From Candidatus Dependentiae bacterium (GTDB lineage Bacteria > Babelota > Babeliae > Babelales > UBA12411), in assembly GCA_003511165.1 (NCBI GenBank), contig DOJW01000001.1, positions 113,839-177,838 on the forward strand: a stretch of DNA of 64,000 bases, read 5' to 3'. A model generated the notes under the pieces. That model was not told the DNA's origin and made no database searches. It was given only the letters and a program-made list of their open reading frames with translations. Below, piece by piece: positions 57,401 to 64,000 of the stretch (position 1 is the stretch's first letter; the number at the start of each line of letters is the position of its first letter). The position numbers were made by a program, and so were the translations under genes.

Positions 57401-58157
57401 TACAGGGTGGTTTCGAGACAACCATTTTTCTGTTCCGACAGTAATGAATAATTCTAATAAAAATAAAAATGTAAAACTTGCTATGAATGCCGCAAAGGGG
57501 AATAAAAAATTGGCTTGGGATATTGGCCCTGTTCATGGAGGCGGAGGTGGGGTTACTTTTGATGACCCAAGAAAATATCTAAATGATAAAACAAACGAGA
57601 TTAATGGTGTTATTAATAATATTAGAAATTTCACTTCGCAATTGAATAATTTAAGAAATCAACTCCCATCTTTGCAAAGTGCATATGATGCAGCAATTGC
57701 TCAGGCTAATAAACTTAAAAATGATGCGCAAGCTAAAGTAAATGATGCTAAAAATGCGTTAGATAATATAAACAATATTTTAAATAATACTTTAAACGTT
57801 TATTTGGTTTATATTTCGGGTAATTTGGATAATGTCAAAAATTCAAAATTTAACTTTTATATGCATGCTCTTTTGGGTCAAGATGTAGAGATAAATTCTG
57901 ATGGAATAAATTTTTCATCGGCTCAATCGTTTTATCAAGACCTGGTAAATAAAGTTATTCCAGCTTTCATTAATGCTGTTTTGCAAAAATCTCCTAAATC
58001 TACTCCGGGCGCAGCGGTGCAGGCTCCTCAAGGTGGAGGAACTCCGGATGTTGTGGTGAAGGGTGGTCCTGTAAAGGTGGGTCCCTCAATTATTTCTGGA
58101 CCGGGAGGAGTTAGGAAATATGTGCCGATAGATAAAGCTGGAGGAATTGGATTTTAA
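54438..58157 (+). CDS. Large secreted beta-rich protein with C-terminal helical hairpin
   Basis: A 1239-residue protein with signal peptide (KINKFYLIFFIFNIFTALNT). Residues ~30-930 are beta-rich with degenerate ~130-150-residue units, each with strands and a short helix holding an L-x-D-x-L type segment (LADLCEGM, LQDILLMV, LADCLEVL, IKDIWTSIL). Residues ~934-990 and ~1046-1118 are long helices with related IAQAN repeats that could form a coiled-coil hairpin. The end is Pro/Gly-rich. No family recognised. AAGGAG precedes the ATG; it starts 30 bases after the preceding secreted protein, likely the same operon. Confidence 0.6.
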   Translation: MKINKFYLIFFIFNIFTALNTEPIEVSTPVEIPVVGSVVLAGKVDIDAQFGQLSGKLTDPKYNLEVPGFFTVNNWTVGMGFQISNPTANGLILTGDFTGLGLTGKAGLKEFMPLKKSTHAVFGIDFVGEKPEVQFLPGKSVDLTEVDLVVDKEGALFQKDVKSNFKIISKAEILKQQATLAFRYEKQLLNLDFKLDTLKLADLCEGMQIPVFFSNIVLKNVVFYIDNFKFSQTMSDDFEIKFKGNVEFNTGVDVIDKNSNAEFEAVFSKKRGLFLKAKAKNVPDLPLKDKLNLQDILLMVRVNNAKQQEGLPLKEKTGFAFASKLKVKDLITTDLIPSDLDVDMYFGVNIGADKKSWGFNVEGYLVTKDVFKPLASTGIDILKDIEMQHVKLGVDVTSKTQDIFIEGQSALNILGSKKQLIARLTFLHTADGKAGVVFKGALLPNMQLADCLEVLKGSPVEHLKLTAAAFLAATIDGVKDDQFGINVPKGLTFAATLDLADPANKSDSIDNLKQVVGGGFPTKGTIYGTIGTKVDDLKLVMILPGFLKFNDPTKHLRSADIFLELSPKGIFVGGSVYVKPQPQDPDLKFSARVGFSPATQVVNYSGTMEGLWQNVLGTGIDISDVAVAGQTDIKVVSQSGIPFTGGGFTGNTKIGTVALGCAFNAGTDWTNEIIGLKGDNLSIKDIWTSILTNPVCGGLIKFAKIPMEVINRVPIDKLPTEKLKHFEIYFAPTGGRIGEILFDPGITIAVNAQASPLFFNQAVDFLFKIDMNGIVARGWLSKFNFKDIVSFSGTGPKNEPDYGPNFNLNLTLGSEPTLFLSGVGSIAPLAFKGNVAGCANLSGFYLQGDGPLYSGMLNGYLEMTDFTVDKVDSIRSGFGKSYTPPTGLYYGVVPPQFGAAKPGDVAFRFIFSNSDITGYLKRALSEAARTMPGTYKSALDAASDAFNGAVAQANSLVSGAKNSLDSVNASIADIQGRLDSARGTYNNLTGWFRDNHFSVPTVMNNSNKNKNVKLAMNAAKGNKKLAWDIGPVHGGGGGVTFDDPRKYLNDKTNEINGVINNIRNFTSQLNNLRNQLPSLQSAYDAAIAQANKLKNDAQAKVNDAKNALDNINNILNNTLNVYLVYISGNLDNVKNSKFNFYMHALLGQDVEINSDGINFSSAQSFYQDLVNKVIPAFINAVLQKSPKSTPGAAVQAPQGGGTPDVVVKGGPVKVGPSIISGPGGVRKYVPIDKAGGIGF

Positions 58158-58194
58158 AAAATAAATTTATTTACTTTTAAATTTGTTGAATTTG

Positions 58195-58224
58195 GGGCGA
58201 GAGAAAATCTCTCGCCCTTTTTTT
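58195..58224 (+). terminator. Rho-independent terminator
   Basis: GGGCGAGAGA, a 3-base loop and TCTCTCGCCC form a 10-bp stem, followed by TTTTTTT. It ends the secreted-protein operon. Confidence 0.9.
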
Positions 58225-58247
58225 ATGGTTATAGAATTAAAAATTAA

Positions 58248-58358
58248 TTAGACTTCTTCATTATAAATTTCTGAAATTAAATTAAATCTTAAACCAAAAC
58301 GTTTTCTACGATTTCGATATTTATTTGCGGACAAATTTTGCACATTCTTCCACTTCAT
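58248..58358 (-). CDS. Possible 36-residue basic small protein
   Basis: A short frame with ATG at 58358 and TAA at 58248, preceded by AGGAGAAAAT at ideal spacing. It codes for 36 residues, with a basic middle (KYRNRRKRFGLRF) and an acidic end (EIYNEEV). It lies alone in the 371-base gap between the terminator and the giant gene. I do not recognise a family; nucleic-acid or ribosome binding is possible. It may be chance. Confidence 0.35.
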   Translation of the reverse strand: MKWKNVQNLSANKYRNRRKRFGLRFNLISEIYNEEV

Positions 58359-58528
58359 ATTTTCTCCTAAATACTTCTGTAGATTTTGTCAGATTTTTAA
58401 AGTTTGGGAAGGGTCTATTAATTGACCATGATGATTAATTTTTTCCAAATTTTTAAAACGATTGACAATAAAATAACAGATTTGATTTTCTCGGTTTAAA
58501 TATATCTTGTAAAAAAGGAGAATTTTGC

Positions 58529-61500
58529 ATGTTTATTGTTAAGAGAATTTTTTGGTTGTTTTTTTTCTTGTTATTTTTTATTTTTTCAGATTTGAAATCT
58601 ACTTATATAAATAATAACAGTACTGTTTCTCGAATTTTAACAACAACTACATTTTTTTCTGCGGATAATTCGTCTGCTGGAAATCCAAATAAAATTGCAG
58701 GTTTTGCATCGCTTGAGGGAGGGGTTGCTTTTGATGATAATAATGTAAATTGTACTTTTGATGCATTATTTCCTATGGCAGGAGATATGAATTTTAATGG
58801 AGGATCTCTTTATCTAAATAAAGATTTAACATTTGTAAAGCCGCTTTCTTTTTCAAGTACGGGTAAAATATATGGACAGTACCATACTATTAATTTCTCA
58901 TCCAGTGTAAAAAATATTACATTTCCAGATCAAGGTAATATAGCTGTTTTGAGTTTGGCCGACCAAGAAGCGTTGGGCGCCAGAATTGGTGCTGTTGCAT
59001 GGTCGTATGATGATCAATATTTAGCTGTTTTTACAAATGCTACAAATGAGTTGCAAATTTATTATTTAAGTGATGCGATGCTAACGTTAACTGTTGCTAC
59101 AAGCGTAGCCGGAGCGGCGATAACAACAAATGATATTCGATGGCATCCTTCATTAGATTATCTTGCTTTATGTAAAAACGATGGAGGAGGGGACGATCTT
59201 TTTATTTATAGATTTGACAGAAATATTGATACATTGACTCAAACGGATGCTTCAGAAGAACCGGGTGATATGAATGCTGTTGTATGGAGACCGGATGGAA
59301 ATTTTTTGGCAGTTGGTGGAGATCCTAGTCCAGAGGTGAGAATTTTTCCATTTGATACTGGTACAGGTTTATTGGGAGCTGCTGTTGCAAGCATTACTTT
59401 AACAGGTAGAAATGTAAGCAAAAGTTCAATGAGTTGGCGCTCTAGTGGAGATTATCTAGCTGTTGGAACGAATGTTTCCGGAGCAAATCCAGAGCTTGTT
59501 GCACTTTTTTTTGATGGAGTTTCTAGCTTAACTTTAGCTGCTTCAAATGATGTTGCATCTGTATGTACTATGGTTAGCTGGAATCCTAATAATGATTATA
59601 TTGCGACTGGTTTTAGTGGATCCACGCAAAGATTGCGAATTTTTAAATTTTTTACAACATCACAGACATTATTTGATTTAGCAACAGCATATGTTGGAGA
59701 AACTAGAACGACGCAGGCTGGTGCTTGGTCGCCGGCAACTTCTACAGGAAATAAATTAGTGGTCGGGCTTGCAAGTGGTGTTGGTTCAGAAATTAAAGCA
59801 TATTCTTTTTATAGTGCAGCAGAAACACTAAGCTTGGAGTCGCAGATTGAGATTGGCCAAAATATAAACTCAATAGCTTATTCTACAATTTCTTCTACAA
59901 CATTTGTAGCCGCTGGCGATAATACAGGAAGGTTGTTTTTATATAATTTGTTATCATCATTTTTCATCGATAATTCAACTTTAATTTTTGATAATGATGT
60001 AACTCTTTTAGGACCAATAGAATTTTCAAATGATTGCGTTATAAATGCAAGCGGAAATGATATTCTAGTTCAAGATAACGGCGCTTTTGATATCAAGCCT
60101 ACAAGTTCTCTCTCATTAGAATTAGTTGTTTTGAATGCTAAAAAATCTGGAGTTTTTACACCAAACGCTTCCGATTCAAAGGTTCGATTGCATGATTCCT
60201 TGATTCGTATGCAATCACACATAGATTTTCCTACTGGAAGTTTTTTTATTGATGGTGGTGTTGACTTAAGTCAAAATTATACATTTTTTCTTTCTAGTGA
60301 TGAAACTTCTACTATAAATGTCTACTCCAAATTTAATATAAATAATGATGCTATTTTTTCATTGGGAAGGACAGGTTCTGAATCCAATCAACCGATTGAA
60401 TTTATAGATTCGACATCAGAACTAAATCTTAATAATGGAACATTATATGTAACGTCGACTGGAGCGCAGTTTACAAAAGGTACTATCCATTTAAATAACC
60501 ATGCTGTTTTTGATATTGAATCAACTTTAACAGAATTTGGTTTGATATTGGGTGATGGAACATCCGCAGGAGATTTTACTTTGCATGTTGATCCTGGTAC
60601 AGATTTTAGGCTTCAAAATGGTGTCATGACAGTAAATAATTTTGAAAATGATACATTACAATTTAATTCGCTCGGTGGCAGGATTTATCTGCAGGAAGGT
60701 TCAACTCTTTATGTAATAAGACCTTTAAGCTTTATAAATGGTGAAATTCTATATGATAATATTAATTCTTTAAGCCTTGCTCCAAGCGCTTATCTTCTAT
60801 TAGATGGAACAAAAATTTCACAAACATCAGAAGTATACTCTTATCAACTTACTGGAACTCTTAAATTTGATAGAGAAGTTGTTTTAGATGATTACGATGT
60901 ATTTTTGGTTTTAAACGGAGAAGGCTCAACAAACATTTTTGTTGCCGGGCAACATGCTGAAGTTGTAGGTAGTGGAATAAATCAAGGGCGATATACTCTA
61001 AGAGATTTTAATTCTAAGGTTCACTGGAATCTTGATAGCAATGTTTATCAAGATTTTATCTTAAACGGCGGATCTATTCTTCTGGACCAGAATATGATTT
61101 TAGCGCGAGATGTTATTTTTTCCGGTTCGGGGACGGTAGATTTGTCTCATCATATAGTTGACCTTTCGCATCTAGAGCATACCGAAACAGCTTCGATTTA
61201 TTTTGATGGGTCTATGGACGGTTTTGTTAGCTTAAATTCAGCAATTTCTCTTTCTTCTACTTGGACGTTCAGTAAAGATGTTACTTTGGATGGCAATGGA
61301 TATATTTTGACACTACAAGATTTTGGAGCTTTGGTTGTAGAACAAGGTTCTACTTTAAAAATTCGCAACGTAACTATTAAAAATTTATCCGGACAAAAAC
61401 TGAGGTGTCTTGATGATGGAGCAAAAATAATTTTAGAGAATGTTATTTTTGAACTTAATGGAAATTACACATTTGAAAAAGGTGCTTTTGAGTTTTATGG

Positions 61501-64000
61501 TGATAATGTTTTCACAGGACGAAATTATACTTTTTCTTTAGATTCGGCAGAAACGAGTACGTTACATGCAAATTCGCAGCTTAGTATCGAAGGGCATGCA
61601 ATACTATCAACAGGTCGAAAAAGTATTACATCTGCAAATCAGCCTATTGAAGGTGAAAGTATGAGTGGTATTCTAAATTTTGATCATGGTACTTTAGAAG
61701 TAAATCCAAATGGGATGACCCTTAAAACAATGGCTTTGCAAGTTGGGATGTATTCAAATATTGATATCAAATCAACAAATCCAGATTATGGTTTGCGGTT
61801 TGGAACTGGTATCGCAAGCGACGATGCGATATTTACTCTTTTATCAGGGGCTGATTTGACCGTAAAAAATGGAGCTTTAGTTTTTAATGATATGGTGCCT
61901 ATCAAATTTTATTTTGCCGATTCTGCTGCAAGATTAGTTTTGCAGTCTCCTGCAAAAATATATGTTTTGCAAAACATGAGTTTATCAGAAGGATCTATCA
62001 GGACTTATTCTTACGATTCTATTGATATTGCATCCGGAAAACAGATTTCTTCTTTGAATACAAATTATCAAATTAATGATGTTTCTTATGACTTATCTGG
62101 TACGAATACTATTTTTGCAACAGTTCAGCTTGATGATGGACAATATTTAAATCTAAAAAAAGGTAAATTAACACCTGATGTTTGGGCTGTCAGCGGTAAA
62201 CCTTGCATATATGGTAGTGGTGAATTTGCAGGTGATATTTTCTTGCAGGATTCTACGGTTACCCTTTCTGTTCTTGTTCCAGCAACATTAAATAGCAATA
62301 TAATTTTAAATGGTGGATCTTTAAATTTGGAAAGTAATTTATCTTTTGCTGATGATAAAGCTTTAGTTGGAAGTGGTACTATAAACTTCAATGGTAAAAA
62401 ACTTGCTTATGGCGGAAAAGATTATACATTCACTAGCCCAATGATATTTAGTCAGGCAGGTGATATTGAACTTAATTCTAGGACATCATTAACAAATACA
62501 TGGACATTTATAGGTATTAGCAATCTCAATGGAAACGGAAATATTTTAGATCTGAGTAGTGGTGGGGATATAGTTGTTAATTCTGCATCTACACTTTATT
62601 TGACAGATATTGCGATAAAAGGTGCTGGTAATTTAATTCAACCATTCTGGCTTCTTGGCGGAGATTCAAAAATTATAATGTCGAATGTGTTTTTAGAACT
62701 TGATAGAAATTTAACTACAACATGTGGAAGCATTTATGTTGAAGGGCCTTCTACTTTTGCAATGAAGAATTATAGTTGGACATTTGATCAAGCGGGAACA
62801 TTGACTGTTGATGGCGTAACTTTGTGGCGTGATGGATTACAAAATAGTTTGAGCGGAAATATTTCTTTTGGTACCCCTCTTTCAAATTATTTGACGCTAT
62901 TAAATAGTGGCACAATAAAACAACTAGCAAATGAGGATCTTTTGATAGTTGATACAACAAATTTAAATATACGAATAACAAATACAATGAATGACATTTG
63001 GTCACAGTATCTAACGACATCTGCATATTTTGATAGTCGCATAACAATTACTATGAATGATGTTTGGGAAGATATATTAACAACATCTTTAAATTATGAT
63101 TCTAGAGTAACAAATTTAGAAAACAGTGTTTTTGGAACAAATTTGAACAATGCAAGCGGCAATATAATTTTGAATCAAGATAAAGGAGTTGATTTTACAG
63201 TACATGCATCGCTAGCTCTAAGCTTGACCCTATCAAACGAATCTATTCTTTATTTAGCTGGTCAAGATACGGAGTTAAAACTATCAGATACGATTTATGT
63301 GATTGGAAGAAATAACATAATAAATGTACAAAAGAGATTTACGATAAATGGATTAATAAGCTTTGAAGAAGGTAGCGAATTAATATTTAACTTTGATGAT
63401 AAATATGAAAATCCAATTGTTTATTTTGGAAAAAATTTAACTTTATCCGAATTAAGTCGTTTAACTTTTGTAAACAAAGGAACGGCATTATTCAAAGATG
63501 GAACAACGATTCAGTTCAACAGTTCTGTGGATGCAAATAGACCTGCGCTAGTAGTTTCAAATGATGCAACATTAATGATAGATGAAAAATTGTCAGGTCA
63601 TAGCGAGAGTAGTTTAACGCTTCGAGGGCTTGGAATAATATCAATTCTAAACGGAGAAATATTTATAGATTCTCTGAAACATTTGATAATCGGTGGTGGC
63701 GATACAACAACAGACAGATTTGATATTTATGGAGATAGTGGCGGCGCATTGTCACTACTTGGAATTGGTTCCAAAGTATCACTTCATAAAGCTTACATTA
63801 ATATGGATTTCAGACAGTCAGGAATATTGTACATCGGTCAGTACGGAATATTTGAAATAAATTCTTTGGATCAAGTGGCCTCAGCCGGAACATTAAATAA
63901 TTTCAAGTTTACTCTAAATGGAGAGCTTTGGATCTATGATGATGGAAAATTTATTTTAGGTGATAACAGTTCTGATAGTGTAATCAATTTAAATACCACA
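58529..64000 (+). CDS. Giant secreted WD40/beta-solenoid protein, 3' truncated
   Basis: The frame from ATG 58529 (AAAAAAGGAG upstream) is open for 1824 codons to the right edge. An N-terminal hydrophobic signal (residues ~5-22) is followed at ~150-475 by seven WD40-like repeats (W-(S/H/R/N)-P/S-x-G/D-x-Y/F-L-A pattern, e.g. VVWRPDGNFLAVGG), enough for one propeller. From ~480 on, there are long arrays of short strands with Asn/Gly/Thr turns, like a parallel beta-solenoid. At ~1480-1530 a repeated ITNTMNDIW/ITMNDVW unit forms a coiled-coil-like insertion. An adhesin or surface fibre is likely; the C-terminus is unseen. Confidence 0.75.
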   Translation, partial: MFIVKRIFWLFFFLLFFIFSDLKSTYINNNSTVSRILTTTTFFSADNSSAGNPNKIAGFASLEGGVAFDDNNVNCTFDALFPMAGDMNFNGGSLYLNKDLTFVKPLSFSSTGKIYGQYHTINFSSSVKNITFPDQGNIAVLSLADQEALGARIGAVAWSYDDQYLAVFTNATNELQIYYLSDAMLTLTVATSVAGAAITTNDIRWHPSLDYLALCKNDGGGDDLFIYRFDRNIDTLTQTDASEEPGDMNAVVWRPDGNFLAVGGDPSPEVRIFPFDTGTGLLGAAVASITLTGRNVSKSSMSWRSSGDYLAVGTNVSGANPELVALFFDGVSSLTLAASNDVASVCTMVSWNPNNDYIATGFSGSTQRLRIFKFFTTSQTLFDLATAYVGETRTTQAGAWSPATSTGNKLVVGLASGVGSEIKAYSFYSAAETLSLESQIEIGQNINSIAYSTISSTTFVAAGDNTGRLFLYNLLSSFFIDNSTLIFDNDVTLLGPIEFSNDCVINASGNDILVQDNGAFDIKPTSSLSLELVVLNAKKSGVFTPNASDSKVRLHDSLIRMQSHIDFPTGSFFIDGGVDLSQNYTFFLSSDETSTINVYSKFNINNDAIFSLGRTGSESNQPIEFIDSTSELNLNNGTLYVTSTGAQFTKGTIHLNNHAVFDIESTLTEFGLILGDGTSAGDFTLHVDPGTDFRLQNGVMTVNNFENDTLQFNSLGGRIYLQEGSTLYVIRPLSFINGEILYDNINSLSLAPSAYLLLDGTKISQTSEVYSYQLTGTLKFDREVVLDDYDVFLVLNGEGSTNIFVAGQHAEVVGSGINQGRYTLRDFNSKVHWNLDSNVYQDFILNGGSILLDQNMILARDVIFSGSGTVDLSHHIVDLSHLEHTETASIYFDGSMDGFVSLNSAISLSSTWTFSKDVTLDGNGYILTLQDFGALVVEQGSTLKIRNVTIKNLSGQKLRCLDDGAKIILENVIFELNGNYTFEKGAFEFYGDNVFTGRNYTFSLDSAETSTLHANSQLSIEGHAILSTGRKSITSANQPIEGESMSGILNFDHGTLEVNPNGMTLKTMALQVGMYSNIDIKSTNPDYGLRFGTGIASDDAIFTLLSGADLTVKNGALVFNDMVPIKFYFADSAARLVLQSPAKIYVLQNMSLSEGSIRTYSYDSIDIASGKQISSLNTNYQINDVSYDLSGTNTIFATVQLDDGQYLNLKKGKLTPDVWAVSGKPCIYGSGEFAGDIFLQDSTVTLSVLVPATLNSNIILNGGSLNLESNLSFADDKALVGSGTINFNGKKLAYGGKDYTFTSPMIFSQAGDIELNSRTSLTNTWTFIGISNLNGNGNILDLSSGGDIVVNSASTLYLTDIAIKGAGNLIQPFWLLGGDSKIIMSNVFLELDRNLTTTCGSIYVEGPSTFAMKNYSWTFDQAGTLTVDGVTLWRDGLQNSLSGNISFGTPLSNYLTLLNSGTIKQLANEDLLIVDTTNLNIRITNTMNDIWSQYLTTSAYFDSRITITMNDVWEDILTTSLNYDSRVTNLENSVFGTNLNNASGNIILNQDKGVDFTVHASLALSLTLSNESILYLAGQDTELKLSDTIYVIGRNNIINVQKRFTINGLISFEEGSELIFNFDDKYENPIVYFGKNLTLSELSRLTFVNKGTALFKDGTTIQFNSSVDANRPALVVSNDATLMIDEKLSGHSESSLTLRGLGIISILNGEIFIDSLKHLIIGGGDTTTDRFDIYGDSGGALSLLGIGSKVSLHKAYINMDFRQSGILYIGQYGIFEINSLDQVASAGTLNNFKFTLNGELWIYDDGKFILGDNSSDSVINLNTT

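Noticed and set aside
62960..63120. Repeated ITNTMNDIW-type segment as a sign of an insertion or CRISPR-like repeat
   Set aside because: Only about two diverged copies occur, in frame within the giant protein; it is a protein-level heptad repeat. No CRISPR array was seen anywhere in the window.

Overview
The window is AT-rich (by eye about 30% G+C) and densely coded, with standard UGA stops. It comes from a Gram-negative-type bacterium: there is KDO-8-phosphate synthase, a heptosyltransferase-family enzyme, an MsbA-type exporter and a predicted outer-membrane barrel. The gene content, the many exported proteins without recognisable families, and the glycine-rich small secreted proteins are what I would expect of a Candidatus Dependentiae (TM6) type genome from a host-associated bacterium. 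That assignment is inference from style and content; no 16S rRNA or other phylogenetic marker was compared.

Bases 1-28360 form one long plus-strand surface-glycan locus with tiny gaps or overlaps between genes. It opens with two GT-C membrane glycosyltransferases (the first cut by the window edge), a GT4 enzyme and a PglK-like flippase. A nonulosonic-acid (pseudaminic/legionaminic-type) block follows: PseB-like dehydratase, methyltransferase, NeuB/PseI-like synthase, YdcF-like protein, an unknown, two SpsF-like cytidylyltransferases flanking a class III aminotransferase, Gfo/Idh/MocA oxidoreductase, DegT aminotransferase, a GT-B-like protein and a GNAT acetyltransferase. Next come more glycosyltransferases, methyltransferases, UDP-glucose dehydrogenase and an AsnB-type amidotransferase. 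The likely product is a lipid-linked, acid-sugar-containing surface glycan.

Bases 28379-49531 are mostly housekeeping: msbA-like, glyA, efp, nusB, kdsA, ndk, rpsA, hisS, cdsA, a PgsA-PgpA fusion, a GT9 enzyme, yicC, yebC, ruvB, tRNA-Lys(CTT), tRNA-Leu(TAG), a divergent trigger factor and trxB. Embedded among them are small exported proteins: a tandem glycine-rich/coiled-coil pair, two short secreted unknowns, and a pair of exported proteins carrying a PD-(D/E)XK nuclease-like motif.

Bases 49700-64000 are a secretome island: a predicted barrel protein, two divergently transcribed related secreted proteins separated by a GC-rich palindromic element, a 1239-residue secreted beta-rich protein with a C-terminal helical hairpin, a possible 36-codon minus-strand gene, and a giant open frame of at least 1824 codons (signal sequence, seven WD40-like repeats, then a long beta-solenoid-like region) that runs off the right edge. 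The strongest candidates for something undescribed are the exported nuclease-like pair, the PgsA-PgpA fusion and the giant propeller/solenoid surface protein.
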